From positions 186,001 to 250,000 of the forward strand of contig NZ_JBHTMY010000001.1 in NCBI RefSeq assembly GCF_042679565.1: a stretch of DNA of 64,000 bases, written 5' to 3'. A program made the position numbers and the translations under genes. The DNA is from Namhaeicola litoreus. GTDB taxonomy: Bacteria > Bacteroidota > Bacteroidia > Flavobacteriales > Flavobacteriaceae. Positions 36,647 to 45,589 of the stretch are shown here, one piece after another. The first letter of the stretch is position 1; every line of letters begins with the position of its first letter. Below the pieces are notes generated by a model, which saw nothing but the letters and a program-made list of their open reading frames with translations, had not been told where the DNA came from and searched no databases.

Positions 36647-38905
36647 CTACAATTTTTGTTTCCTTAAATTCAATTCGAATTCCTGATATAATTCAAGTAA
36701 ACTCATTACGGCTTGAATCAAATCTTTCGTTTCTAATAAGTTACCAAAGTACAAGGTTGTATTTTTTGGACTTGATTCTTCTGTTCGAATTCTATTGACT
36801 TGTCTTTCAATTATTTCTGTAACATGATTTACAAAATCCCTTCTTTCGTCAATAATCTTACCGATGTCTGTAAAATTTCTCTTTTCAAAAACAGCGCTAA
36901 TTTCTTTAAGCATAATCGATAATTCATTATCGATCTCTTTAAGATCTTTGATCTGACCTTTCTTGAGTACTTTGTGATTATTATGTACGTGTTTGTAACT
37001 CGCAGATGTAATATAACTGATAGATTGTGAAATATCTTGCAGATATCTTAAAACCATCAAATAAAATCTACTAGCTTCCACAGAGGCTTCATCAAGAGAT
37101 TTGATAAAATAAAATGCACCATCTTTTAATTCATCAACTTCATCATTCAATTTCTTTACATGTCGTGTATTTTTCTTCAGTTTATTCAAATCATGACGAG
37201 AAAGATCATTGACCACATTGGTGTATAATTTATTTACGCGATTTAATACTTCGGAAATATGATCAGAAGTTTCTTCTACTACTTCTTTGACTGAAGTCAA
37301 CTCGGCTCTTTTGATTACACGTTTTACAGCTTTTTCCTTTTCTTCATTTCTGTGCTTGACAAAATTTCTAAATAATAGAATACAAACAAGTAATAATACC
37401 AAACTCAAGGCAACACCGCCTCCAAGATGTAACAAATAGGTAAATACACCTGCCACGACAAATGCGACAATAGCAGTTACAAACCACCCTCCAATAACAT
37501 TCAACACACCTGCCACACGGTAAACAGCACTTTCTCTATCCCAGGCTCTATCAGCCAAAGATGTACCCATAGCTACCATAAATGTAACATAGGTTGTAGA
37601 TAAAGGGAGTTTTAAAGAAGTAGCAAAAGCGATTAAAATACCAGAAACCATAATATTTGTACTTGCCCTTACTGCATCAAAAGCAGGTAACTCATATACT
37701 TTATGCTTTGGTAAAGCGAGCACCGGTTTTTCAAATCGTTTATCAATTTTATCCATCCACGATTGAGGTAAAATTTTATCTAAACCATAAGACATACCAA
37801 CAGAACCTCTAACAATTGCTCTTGACAATTCATTAGGTTGAAATTTCTCATGTCCTTCACTTTGACGTGCTAAATTAACCTCTGTATCTGATACTTTTCT
37901 GGCTTTTGACGAGAAAATAAGTGTTACAACCATTACTGCACCGGAAATAAATAAAAATAATTGCGGCGTAGGTACCTTACCTGCCAAAACACTCATATCA
38001 AACTCTGAAGCAGGAATTCCAGATCCTACCCAGGCATTGTAAGAGTTCCAAGCTGCCATTGGCACCCCAATAAAATTCACCAAATCATTACCCGCAAAGG
38101 CCAAAGCCAATGAAAAAGTACCGACAGTGATTATCACTTTATAGATATTTACCTTCAAAAACTTAGTCAATATATAGGAAAGTAAGATCCAAAAAATCAA
38201 TGATCCAACCGCGATTAAATTCTCGTGATTGTCTAATATATGTCCTATACTGTCTCCATAAGGAGTTCCTTTTACACCTTTTAAAATGATAAAGTAAGTA
38301 ATTCCAGTTAAGGCAACTCCACCAAAAATAGCACCATAAATTTTTGGTTTTTGTTCAAAATTAAAAGTCAAAAATAATCTGGTTATGTATTGCACGAGTA
38401 CACCAACTGTGAATGAAATTATGACCGAAAGAAAAATGCCGGAAATAATTTGTAAAGCCTTTTCTGAGTTGATATATTTCGCCAATTCGCTTACCGATTC
38501 CGTATCGGACATCGCGATTTTAATCAATGCCATTGCTACGGCAGCTCCTAACAATTCAAACACAATCGAAACTGTGGTAGAGGTAGGCATACCCAAAGTG
38601 TTGAAAAAATCGAGTAAGAGCACATCTGTTACCATCACTGCCATGAAAATGATCATGATTTCATCAAAGTAAAACTCTCCAGGATTAAAAATTCCTTTTC
38701 GAGCAACTTCCATCATTCCACTCGAGAAAATTGCTCCAATACCAATACCTAAACTGGCAACAATCATGATGGTTTTCATCGACACTACCTTAGAGCCAAT
38801 GGCAGAATTCAAAAAGTTTACAGCATCGTTACTCACACCCACAACCAAATCCACAATTGCAAGTCCGATTAACGCGATAAGCATTAACACGTAAATATTT
38901 TCCAT
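36647..38905 (-). CDS. Inorganic phosphate transporter (PiT family) with C-terminal PhoU-like domain
   Basis: The protein is 752 aa from the ATG at 38905; a TTG two codons upstream is less likely. The first about 520 residues form a many-helix PiT permease. Its two signature repeats are VGVSNDAVNFLNSAIGSKV (N-terminal half) and the later LAFAGNDLVNFIGVP; LPLSTTYVTF and GMPTSTTVSI are also family motifs. After a charged linker, residues about 535-752 are a helical, coiled-coil region resembling PhoU/DUF47. The fusion suggests that uptake is gated by its own PhoU-like part. The promoter carries a Pho-box-like repeat. Confidence 0.88.
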   Translation of the reverse strand: MENIYVLMLIALIGLAIVDLVVGVSNDAVNFLNSAIGSKVVSMKTIMIVASLGIGIGAIFSSGMMEVARKGIFNPGEFYFDEIMIIFMAVMVTDVLLLDFFNTLGMPTSTTVSIVFELLGAAVAMALIKIAMSDTESVSELAKYINSEKALQIISGIFLSVIISFTVGVLVQYITRLFLTFNFEQKPKIYGAIFGGVALTGITYFIILKGVKGTPYGDSIGHILDNHENLIAVGSLIFWILLSYILTKFLKVNIYKVIITVGTFSLALAFAGNDLVNFIGVPMAAWNSYNAWVGSGIPASEFDMSVLAGKVPTPQLFLFISGAVMVVTLIFSSKARKVSDTEVNLARQSEGHEKFQPNELSRAIVRGSVGMSYGLDKILPQSWMDKIDKRFEKPVLALPKHKVYELPAFDAVRASTNIMVSGILIAFATSLKLPLSTTYVTFMVAMGTSLADRAWDRESAVYRVAGVLNVIGGWFVTAIVAFVVAGVFTYLLHLGGGVALSLVLLLVCILLFRNFVKHRNEEKEKAVKRVIKRAELTSVKEVVEETSDHISEVLNRVNKLYTNVVNDLSRHDLNKLKKNTRHVKKLNDEVDELKDGAFYFIKSLDEASVEASRFYLMVLRYLQDISQSISYITSASYKHVHNNHKVLKKGQIKDLKEIDNELSIMLKEISAVFEKRNFTDIGKIIDERRDFVNHVTEIIERQVNRIRTEESSPKNTTLYFGNLLETKDLIQAVMSLLELYQEFELNLRKQKL

Positions 38906-38930
38906 TATCAATTAATTAATTAAACGCATG

Positions 38931-38976
38931 CAAAATTAGTATAGATAACACCTATTTATGTTATCAAAATGTTATC
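38931..38976 (-). promoter_or_regulatory. PiT gene promoter with Pho-box-like direct repeats
   Basis: On the minus strand TAATTTTG (38938-38931) is a consensus -7 box, 26 bases before the ATG. Upstream of it, on the plus strand, TGTTATC occurs at 38959-38965 and 38970-38976: exactly 11 bases apart, with A/T-rich 4-base spacers, as in PhoB boxes. An inverted copy GATAACA lies at 38944-38950. The repeats cover the -33 region and just upstream. Phosphate control is inferred from this layout and the gene product. Confidence 0.45.
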
Positions 38977-39286
38977 AAATTTAACATTAGTTTTCAAAGA
39001 TATAACATTTACTTAACCTCAACTTCAATTCATGTTTACAATTATGGCAAAATTCTAAAATTCAATCTTTAAAAAGTAAAAATTTGTTTGATGCCTTTTG
39101 TCTTTCATCTACCTCATTTAAAGTTTTTTTCTAAGTAAGATTATTTGATCCTTTTAGCAAAATGCGAAAAATAATTCATTCAATTCAACATTTGCCGGTG
39201 GCTTTATTTTCAGACTTAAACCTGGTTTAAGTTAAATCTTGATTTTAAATTTCGTATCTTTAAGTTTTAACTAAACCCAAATTATT
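38977..39286. other. Non-coding interval between PiT and dodecin genes
   Basis: This is an AT-rich intergenic stretch between two divergent genes. Apart from the promoter elements already listed on its left side, I see no frame with coding character, no strong hairpin and no repeat. The dodecin promoter is not obvious; TATCTTTA near 39256 is a weak -7 candidate. Confidence 0.5.
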
Positions 39287-39490
39287 ATGTCAGTACTAAA
39301 GGTAATAGAAATCATGGCTAACTCCACAGAGAGCTGGGAAGATGCCACAAAAAAAGGTGTAAAGCATGCCGCAAAAAGCGTTAAAGGCATTAAATCTGCA
39401 TTTGTTCAATCTCAAAGTGCGGTAGTGAACGATGATCACATCACGGAATTCAGAGTAAATTTGAAAATTACTTTCGAAGTAAAAGATTAA
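39287..39490 (+). CDS. Dodecin family protein
   Basis: The 67-aa protein matches dodecin, a small flavin (or CoA) binding protein that assembles as a dodecamer. Typical features are VLKVIEIMANSTESWEDATKKGVKHAAKSVKGI and the C-terminal strand EFRVNLKITFEV. The tryptophan in SWEDA is the conserved flavin-stacking residue. It is monocistronic, with its own terminator. Confidence 0.93.
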   Translation: MSVLKVIEIMANSTESWEDATKKGVKHAAKSVKGIKSAFVQSQSAVVNDDHITEFRVNLKITFEVKD

Positions 39491-39514
39491 ATTCTGATAT
39501 TACCCTAAATGATT

Positions 39515-39539
39515 ACCCCGAAGCATTCGGGGTTTTTTT
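39515..39539 (+). terminator. Terminator after dodecin gene
   Basis: ACCCCGAA (39515-39522), a 3-base loop, TTCGGGGT (39526-39533), then a run of seven T residues. Confidence 0.92.
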
Positions 39540-39543
39540 GTGC

Positions 39544-39551
39544 TATATTTG
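39544..39551 (+). promoter_or_regulatory. -7 box upstream of DUF255 gene
   Basis: TATATTTG, 14 bases before the ATG at 39566 and directly after the dodecin terminator. It supports the downstream start choice. Confidence 0.6.
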
Positions 39552-39565
39552 ACAAAAAATACAAA

Positions 39566-41692
39566 ATGGGGAAGCATTTACTTACACTCATACTCCTATG
39601 TAGTTTTGTGAGTTGTAAAAAGAAAATCGAGAAAGAAATGAAAGAAGACCTACATACAAATCACCTTATACACGAAACAAGCCCATATTTATTGCAGCAT
39701 GCACACAACCCAGTAGATTGGCACCCATGGAATGAAGAGACCTTGGCCCTAGCTAAAAAAGAAAACAAATTGATGTTAATCTCAATTGGATATGCGGCTT
39801 GTCATTGGTGTCACGTAATGGAACACGAAAGTTTTGAAGATTCGGCCGTGGCCGAAGTGATGAATAAATATTTCATCAATATCAAAGTGGATAGAGAAGA
39901 ACGACCCGATGTAGATCAGATTTACATGAATGCCGTACAATTGTTAACAGGAAGAGGTGGTTGGCCATTAAACGCCATTGCCTTGCCTGATGGAAGGCCC
40001 GTTTGGGGAGGAACATATTTTCCTAAAGAAAATTGGGTACAAACCATTGAACAAGTAGCAAAATTGTATGAAGATGATCCAGATAAGCTTAAAGAATATG
40101 CGGAAAATTTAACAGAAGGTATCATACAGTCTTCTTTAGTCACACTTAACGAAAATCCTGCTGATTTTACATTGACAGAAATCAATAAGGGGCTAGAAAA
40201 ATGGTATCCTTATTTGGATATAGAAAAGGGAGGCAGCAAAGGAGCTCCAAAATTTCCCATGCCTGTCAATTTAGAATTCCTATTGCGATTTGGTTTTCAA
40301 ACAAAGAATGACAGTATTTTAAGCTATGTACATACTTCTTTGGATCAAATGGCAAATGGGGGAATTTACGATCAAGTGGGCGGAGGTTTTTCTAGGTATT
40401 CGGTAGACAACAGATGGCATATTCCACATTTCGAAAAAATGCTGTATGATAATGCACAATTGGTTAGTTTATACGCCAATGCTTATCGCGTTGAGCCAAA
40501 AGAACAATACAAAAATGTAGTATTTGAAACCTTGCAATTCGTAGAAAGGGAGTTGTACCATGATTCTGGGGCATTCTATTCGTCACTCGATGCAGATAGT
40601 TTAAACGAAGCCGGTGAGTTAGAAGAAGGAGCTTTTTATGTTTGGAAAAAAGAAGAATTACAATCCGTTTTAGGAGATGATTTTGACCTCTTCGCCGATT
40701 TTTTCAATGTAAACCTAAATGGAAAATGGGAAAATGACACATATCATCTCATTAAAACCAAAACTATAGAAGAATTTGCTAAAGCAAATGGTTTAAATAA
40801 GGAAGTTTTAGTTCAAAAAATCAATATTTGGAAGGAAATTCTTTATCAAACCCGGGAAGAAAAATCTCGTCCTAGGCTCGATGATAAAACATTGACTTCT
40901 TGGAATGCATTGATGTTAAAGGGTTATGTTGATGCCTACACTGCTTTTGGCGAAAAGCACTTTCTGGAAATGGCTTTGAAAAATGCTCGTTTTTTGGTCA
41001 CAAATCAACTCAAAGAAGATGGTAGTTTGTACAGAAATTATAAAAACGGACAAAGTTCTATAGAAGCTTATCTAGAAGATTATGCAACTCTTTCAGCTGC
41101 ATTTATCAGCTTATATCAGGCGACTTTGGATGAAAATTGGTTGAGAACCGCTAAGCAATTAACGGACTACTGTTTTGATCAATTCTATGATGAAAACTCA
41201 AAAATGTTCTATTTTACTTCTCAAAAAAGTAAAGATCTCATCACAAGAAAAGTAGAGATTGAAGACAATGTGATCCCTTCTTCTAATTCAATTACGGCCA
41301 ATAATCTTTTTCTTTTAGGGCATTATTTTTATAATAAATTTTATCTCGAAACAGCCTCAGCAATGCTAAACAATGTAAAAGAGCAAGGTCTGGGCTATAT
41401 GGGTGCCAGTGCAAATTGGTTTCTGTTGTACACAAATTATTTAGGCGAATTTTATGAAATTGCTGTGGTAGGAAAAGATGCACTGTCCAAAATAAGAGAG
41501 ATCAATCAATCGTTTTTCCCGAACAAACTCTTGGTAGGAAGCACAAAAAATAGTGATCTTCCACTTTTAGAAGGAAAGTATAATGCAGACCATACGACTA
41601 TTTTTGTCTGTATTGATGGGGCTTGTCAACTTCCTGAACAAGACACAAAAAAGGCTTTGCAGCAGGTGAGTACAAAATTTATTCAAAAATGA
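39566..41692 (+). CDS. DUF255 thioredoxin-like domain lipoprotein (YyaL/spermatogenesis-associated 20 type)
   Basis: The protein is 708 aa from the ATG at 39566, which opens a lipoprotein signal (MGKHLLTLILLCSFVSC, lipid Cys17). A longer frame would include the -7 box. The DUF255 thioredoxin-like domain follows, with HETSPYLLQHAHNPVDW and the redox-like CHWC (C79, C82) in GYAACHWCHVMEHESFED. The rest is an alpha-helical barrel like six-hairpin glycosidases (HIPHFEKMLYDNAQL, LDADSL, DDKTLTSWNALM). Biochemical function is unknown. The stop overlaps the next ATG (ATGA). Confidence 0.9.
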   Translation: MGKHLLTLILLCSFVSCKKKIEKEMKEDLHTNHLIHETSPYLLQHAHNPVDWHPWNEETLALAKKENKLMLISIGYAACHWCHVMEHESFEDSAVAEVMNKYFINIKVDREERPDVDQIYMNAVQLLTGRGGWPLNAIALPDGRPVWGGTYFPKENWVQTIEQVAKLYEDDPDKLKEYAENLTEGIIQSSLVTLNENPADFTLTEINKGLEKWYPYLDIEKGGSKGAPKFPMPVNLEFLLRFGFQTKNDSILSYVHTSLDQMANGGIYDQVGGGFSRYSVDNRWHIPHFEKMLYDNAQLVSLYANAYRVEPKEQYKNVVFETLQFVERELYHDSGAFYSSLDADSLNEAGELEEGAFYVWKKEELQSVLGDDFDLFADFFNVNLNGKWENDTYHLIKTKTIEEFAKANGLNKEVLVQKINIWKEILYQTREEKSRPRLDDKTLTSWNALMLKGYVDAYTAFGEKHFLEMALKNARFLVTNQLKEDGSLYRNYKNGQSSIEAYLEDYATLSAAFISLYQATLDENWLRTAKQLTDYCFDQFYDENSKMFYFTSQKSKDLITRKVEIEDNVIPSSNSITANNLFLLGHYFYNKFYLETASAMLNNVKEQGLGYMGASANWFLLYTNYLGEFYEIAVVGKDALSKIREINQSFFPNKLLVGSTKNSDLPLLEGKYNADHTTIFVCIDGACQLPEQDTKKALQQVSTKFIQK

Positions 41693-42048
41693 ATTTTTTG
41701 ATCGATCTTATCATAGCATGTGTTGCATTTGAACATGTATATTTTATGATCCTTGAAATGTTTTTTTGGGATAAACCATTAGGATTAAAATCCTTTGGTT
41801 TAACAAAAGACTTCGCAGAACAGACAAAAGTTCTAGCCTTCAATCAAGGTTTATACAACGGTTTTTTGGCTGCTGGTTTAATATGGGCTTTAATGAGTGA
41901 AAACAATAAAGAACAGATAGCATTGTTTTTCTTGATTTGTGTTGTATTCGCGGGAATCATTGGGGCTTATTCAACCAAAAAAGCAAAAATATTTTATATC
42001 CAATCCATTCCAGCTTTGATTGGCCTAATCTTCATTCTTTTATTTTAG
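41689..42048 (+). CDS. DUF1304 family membrane protein
   Basis: The 119-aa protein has four hydrophobic segments. The start LIDLIIACVAFEHVYFMILEMFFW is the DUF1304 signature with the conserved H-x-Y-x-x-x-x-E. NQGLYNGFLAAGLIWAL is the second conserved block. It overlaps the upstream DUF255 gene by 4 bases and the convergent tsaB stop by 4 bases. Function unknown. Confidence 0.88.
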   Translation: MNFLIDLIIACVAFEHVYFMILEMFFWDKPLGLKSFGLTKDFAEQTKVLAFNQGLYNGFLAAGLIWALMSENNKEQIALFFLICVVFAGIIGAYSTKKAKIFYIQSIPALIGLIFILLF

Positions 42049-42725
42049 AAAAATATTTTGGGTTTTCCGGCGATAAAATCCTTGAGATAATAAGGCTCGA
42101 AATAGGCAAGGTCTTCAAAGTCTTTCTTTTTATATTTTTCCTCGCTCAACATACACATTGTTTGGGCTGAAGGATAGCTATTCGCCAAAAAATACGCATT
42201 TTCATGTGTCAGGATTTCCTTCACTTTTTTAGCCCCATCTCCTAGAAACACCACTTTGCCTTTTGAAAGTTCTTCGGCGAATGATTCTTCTGTTATGATT
42301 TCTGCTTTAGTTTCGCGAATTTGAATAAAACTTTTATTAAACACCGCGCTATATACTTCCATGCGCCTAGCATCTAGCAACGGAACAATCATTTCTAACC
42401 CTGCGAACTCAGCACTTTGAGCCAAAACATCTAAAGTGGGAATAGCAATTAAAGGTTTATCCAAAGCAAAGCAAAGACCTTTTGCCGCAGAAACACCAAT
42501 TCTTAAGCCGGTATAAGAACCGGGACCCTTACTTACTCCGATGGCATCTAAATCTTGAAACTTTAGTCCTGCCTTTAAAAGGACTTCTTCTATTAAAAGG
42601 TGTAACTTTTCTGCATGAGAATATTGTTCTTCATTTTGCTCTAAAAAAGCCATCATTTGTCCATCTTTTGCTAAGCTTACCGAGCAATTTTTTGTGGCAG
42701 TTTCAATATTTAAGATGATTCCCAA
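42045..42725 (-). CDS. tsaB: tRNA threonylcarbamoyladenosine biosynthesis protein TsaB
   Basis: TsaB is the scaffold of the TsaBDE complex that makes t6A37 in tRNA. The protein is 226 aa from a TTG at 42725 giving the usual start GIILNIETATKNCSVSL. The frame is open to an ATG at 42773, but that adds 16 residues unlike the family. GVSKGPGSYTGLRIGVSAAKGL and PTLDVLAQ are diagnostic. The TTG lies within a TACTTTTG -7-like sequence, so either transcription starts further upstream or the start choice is wrong. Confidence 0.88.
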   Translation of the reverse strand: MGIILNIETATKNCSVSLAKDGQMMAFLEQNEEQYSHAEKLHLLIEEVLLKAGLKFQDLDAIGVSKGPGSYTGLRIGVSAAKGLCFALDKPLIAIPTLDVLAQSAEFAGLEMIVPLLDARRMEVYSAVFNKSFIQIRETKAEIITEESFAEELSKGKVVFLGDGAKKVKEILTHENAYFLANSYPSAQTMCMLSEEKYKKKDFEDLAYFEPYYLKDFIAGKPKIFF

Positions 42726-42849
42726 AAGTAAAAATTTTGCGTGCAAAAATACGCAATTAAAAAAAATCCGCAAAGACTTTCATCTATGCGGTTTTCAGTA
42801 TTAAAAATTTTAGTTACAATTTGAATAAATCAAATCTACTCACATTACC

Positions 42850-43137
42850 TTAAAACCAACCTTTCTTATTCAATTGGTAATTTACATAAAATTCCTCATC
42901 CGTCTGTGTGAGATAAACAATTCCCTCTACCAAACCAATAATACCCATTATACCTGCGCCAATTCCACAAGTCAATATACTCACCAACAACATAATTAAG
43001 CCTTCTTTGCTGTAACCCAAAATAAATTTATGAATTCCAAGCGCACCCAATAATATAGCGAATACACCTGCTATAATTCTTTTATTCTCTTGTGTGGGTT
43101 GAGGAATTGCTCTCCCCTGTTCATCTACTACCTCCAT
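42850..43137 (-). CDS. TM2 domain membrane protein (short)
   Basis: This is a 95-aa protein with a polar N-terminus and a TM2 domain (about 18-75): KRIIAGVFAILLGALGIHKFILGYSKEGLIMLL, then a GIGAGIMGIIGLVEGIVYLT helix. The C-terminus TDEEFYVNYQLNKKGWF is nearly the same as that of the adjacent TM2 gene, so the two are duplicates. Function is unknown. It lies 9 bases downstream of its paralogue. Confidence 0.9.
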   Translation of the reverse strand: MEVVDEQGRAIPQPTQENKRIIAGVFAILLGALGIHKFILGYSKEGLIMLLVSILTCGIGAGIMGIIGLVEGIVYLTQTDEEFYVNYQLNKKGWF

Positions 43138-43146
43138 AAACTATCA

Positions 43147-43878
43147 TTAAAACCAGGGCCTTTTATTCTTTTGATAAGTATTATAAAAGTCCTCATCGCT
43201 TTTGGTGAGGTAAATTACACCTTCAATAAATCCGATCGCAGCCATTACCAAGCCACCTAGCCCGAGCAAGAAAGACCCCAGTACCGTCAAGATTAACATA
43301 ATTAACCCTTCTTTATTATACCCCAAAATAAATTTATGCGCCCCTAAGGAACCAAAAAGTATAGCCAAAACACCTGCAATTATTTTCTTATTATTTTCCT
43401 TTTTGATTAAGTCATCATATGCTTCTTTGGCTCCTTTTGTGAAATCATTGGCTGTTGATTTCGCTTCTTCCTGAAAATCTTTCGTGTTTTTATCAAGGCC
43501 TTCTAATATGTCTTTTGCCTCTTTTTTAACCTTTTCAGCGGTTTCATTAAACCCTTTTTTTAGCTCTTCACTTTCAATACCAAGGTCATCTGCAATTTTC
43601 TTTGCTCCGCCTTTGAGCTTTTCGCCGGCATTTTTTAATTCGTCTATCACTTCGTCTGTCGTTTGCCCTGTTTTATCAGCTATTTCTTCAATCTTTTTTT
43701 CTACTTTTTTAGTAGTTTTTTTTGCCGATGCTTTGGTTTTAGCGGCCGTTTTTTTTGAAGCTTTAGCTGTTTTCTCTCCTTCTTCCTTAATGGTATTCGC
43801 CACTTTTTTTAGACTTTCTTTAGCTTGCTCTACCGCATCTTTGTCAGCAGGAGTTTTATTTTCTTCTTTTTTAGCCAT
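43147..43878 (-). CDS. TM2 domain protein with long Lys/Ala/Glu-rich helical N-terminal region
   Basis: The protein is 243 aa from the ATG at 43878; a longer frame reaches 43929 without better features. Residues about 1-165 are rich in Lys, Ala, Glu and Thr. They form likely amphipathic helices (KKTAAKTKASAKKTTKKVEK, then several DDLGIE/KGFNETAEKVKKEAKDI units), like histone H1-like or LEA/apolipoprotein-like repeats. A TM2 domain follows (about 168-230), closely similar to the downstream 95-aa protein. The helical part may sit along a membrane or bind nucleic acid; this is undetermined. Confidence 0.85.
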   Translation of the reverse strand: MAKKEENKTPADKDAVEQAKESLKKVANTIKEEGEKTAKASKKTAAKTKASAKKTTKKVEKKIEEIADKTGQTTDEVIDELKNAGEKLKGGAKKIADDLGIESEELKKGFNETAEKVKKEAKDILEGLDKNTKDFQEEAKSTANDFTKGAKEAYDDLIKKENNKKIIAGVLAILFGSLGAHKFILGYNKEGLIMLILTVLGSFLLGLGGLVMAAIGFIEGVIYLTKSDEDFYNTYQKNKRPWF

Positions 43879-43994
43879 GGTAATTGGTTTATTTTTAGTT
43901 GATTGTTTAACAAATCTATAAAATTTCATCTTTAAATCCTAAGTTTTCTGAATTAGTTAAAATTGAGTAATTTTACCCTTTCTTAATCGGTCAA

Positions 43995-44990
43995 ATGAAA
44001 TGTGATCATAAAATTGCCGTTATTGGCGGAGGAAGTTGGGCCACGGCCATTGTGAAAATGTTGTCGGAAAATGTAGATCCAATTGGTTGGTATATGCGTA
44101 GCGTTTATATCACAGAACATATCAAAAGGAACAGACATAATCCAACCTATTTAAGTTCAGTGGAGTTTGACACTGATCAATTAAAATTATCTAACGACAT
44201 AAATGAAATAGTTGAGTATGCCGACTTGCTGATATTTGCAATACCTTCAGCTTTTTTAAAAGAAGAGTTAGAAAAGATTACTGTGCCCCTTACGAATAAA
44301 ATTATTTTTTCAGCCATCAAAGGGATTGTGCCAGAAACAGGTTTGATTGTGGGCGAACACTTCCATAAAGTATATGATATCCCTTATGACCAGATAGGTG
44401 TAATTACCGGACCTTGTCATGCCGAAGAAGTAGCAATGGAGAAATTATCCTATATCACATTAGCATGTCAAGACACAGAAAAAGCAGATTGTCTGGGTAA
44501 ATATCTTTCCAGCAGATATATCAATGTAAAAGTTTCTGATGACATCGTGGGTACCGAATATGCCGCTGTTCTTAAAAACATTTATGCGATTGCTGCAGGA
44601 ATGGCTCACGGGTTGGGTTATGGCGATAATTTTCAAGCCGTACTTATTTCTAATTCCATAAGAGAAATGAAAAGTTTCATCAAAAAAGTACATAAGATGA
44701 AGCGAAACATTAATAATTCTGCTTATTTAGGGGATTTATTGGTGACAGGATATTCTATTTTTAGTCGAAATAGAATGTTTGGAAACATGATTGGCAAAGG
44801 CTATACCGTAAAATCTGCCATGCTCGAAATGAATATGGTGGCAGAGGGATATTACGCGACCAAAAGTGCCTATAAAATCAATCAGGAAAATGGCGCAAGT
44901 ACGCCTATCATTGATACAGTCTATAGGATTTTGTACGAAAACAAAGATCCGAAAAAAGAATTCCAGCAATTAACCGATTTATTAAATTAA
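43995..44990 (+). CDS. gpsA: NAD(P)H-dependent glycerol-3-phosphate dehydrogenase
   Basis: This enzyme reduces dihydroxyacetone phosphate to sn-glycerol 3-phosphate for phospholipid synthesis. The protein is 331 aa. The Rossmann motif is IAVIGGGSWATAIVKML, and family motifs are FSAIKGI, ITGPCHAEEVA, the catalytic Lys in AAVLKNIYAIAAGM, and RNRMFG. It is divergent from the TM2 genes and convergent with a small hypothetical gene. Confidence 0.94.
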   Translation: MKCDHKIAVIGGGSWATAIVKMLSENVDPIGWYMRSVYITEHIKRNRHNPTYLSSVEFDTDQLKLSNDINEIVEYADLLIFAIPSAFLKEELEKITVPLTNKIIFSAIKGIVPETGLIVGEHFHKVYDIPYDQIGVITGPCHAEEVAMEKLSYITLACQDTEKADCLGKYLSSRYINVKVSDDIVGTEYAAVLKNIYAIAAGMAHGLGYGDNFQAVLISNSIREMKSFIKKVHKMKRNINNSAYLGDLLVTGYSIFSRNRMFGNMIGKGYTVKSAMLEMNMVAEGYYATKSAYKINQENGASTPIIDTVYRILYENKDPKKEFQQLTDLLN

Positions 44991-45007
44991 ACTGCTAAAT
45001 ACTAATA

Positions 45008-45403
45008 TTATTTAAAGGCGATTCCTCTCATGTTCATCGCTTTAATCATTCTAAGTTTACCTTCTTTTACGGTAGATTTTGGAACGAAAAATTTCTTTTC
45101 AAATAAATTATTCTCTACAAAGAAAGAAAGGCTAAATTCATTGTTGAGCTCGAGCACGTCTTCTTGAAGTAATTCAATTTTGGCGAAAGAACCCGCAGGT
45201 AAAACATCTATTTTATGCCTCATGATGGCGGTTTCTCTTTCCCTGTCAAAACCTTTGCTCATGATTAAAACGGTATTTAGATCAAAGCTACTTTCGTTTA
45301 ACAAAAAAGCCACCCAATCATTTGATTTGTAAATATCATTAAAAGTATAGGTCACGACCAAAGAAAGCCCTTCAAACTCCTTAATTTCTATGTCTTTTTT
45401 CAT
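45008..45403 (-). CDS. Hypothetical protein, 131 aa
   Basis: This is a soluble, mixed-charge protein without signal or membrane segments. Predicted strands such as SLVVTYTFNDIY, VLIMSKGF and FSLSFFVEN suggest a beta-rich fold. I do not recognise the family. It lies 6 bases after a small membrane protein gene, which itself overlaps a crotonase gene, so fabD, the crotonase, the small protein and this gene form one minus-strand run. No function is proposed. Confidence 0.75.
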   Translation of the reverse strand: MKKDIEIKEFEGLSLVVTYTFNDIYKSNDWVAFLLNESSFDLNTVLIMSKGFDRERETAIMRHKIDVLPAGSFAKIELLQEDVLELNNEFSLSFFVENNLFEKKFFVPKSTVKEGKLRMIKAMNMRGIAFK

Positions 45404-45409
45404 GAAAAC

Positions 45410-45589
45410 TCAATCTTCCTTAGATTCTTTTTCTCTGCGTTTTTTAGCCAAATAAAAAAACAAATATGCCAGACCCACCAAAAGTACAAAAGGTAAATAA
45501 GTACCTATCACAACTCCTATTTCATAATTACTATCAGGAGCATTTTTCATTTTCTCTTCAATATCTACCTGTAACAAAAGTAAAATCAT
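45410..45589 (-). CDS. Small single-pass membrane protein
   Basis: This is a 59-codon frame. After a short hydrophobic start (MILLLLQVD) comes a polar stretch, one strong TM helix (about 26-46, GVVIGTYLPFVLLVGLAYLF) and a highly charged tail (KKRREKESKED). It overlaps the upstream crotonase stop by 4 bases (ATGA) and ends 6 bases before the next gene. That tight packing supports it as a real gene. Function unknown. Confidence 0.7.
   Translation of the reverse strand: MILLLLQVDIEEKMKNAPDSNYEIGVVIGTYLPFVLLVGLAYLFFYLAKKRREKESKED

Noticed and set aside
43484..43921. 145-codon open frame antisense to the Lys-rich TM2 gene
   Set aside because: The antisense of Lys/Ala/Glu codons naturally gives a long Phe/Ser-rich frame; there is no independent support.
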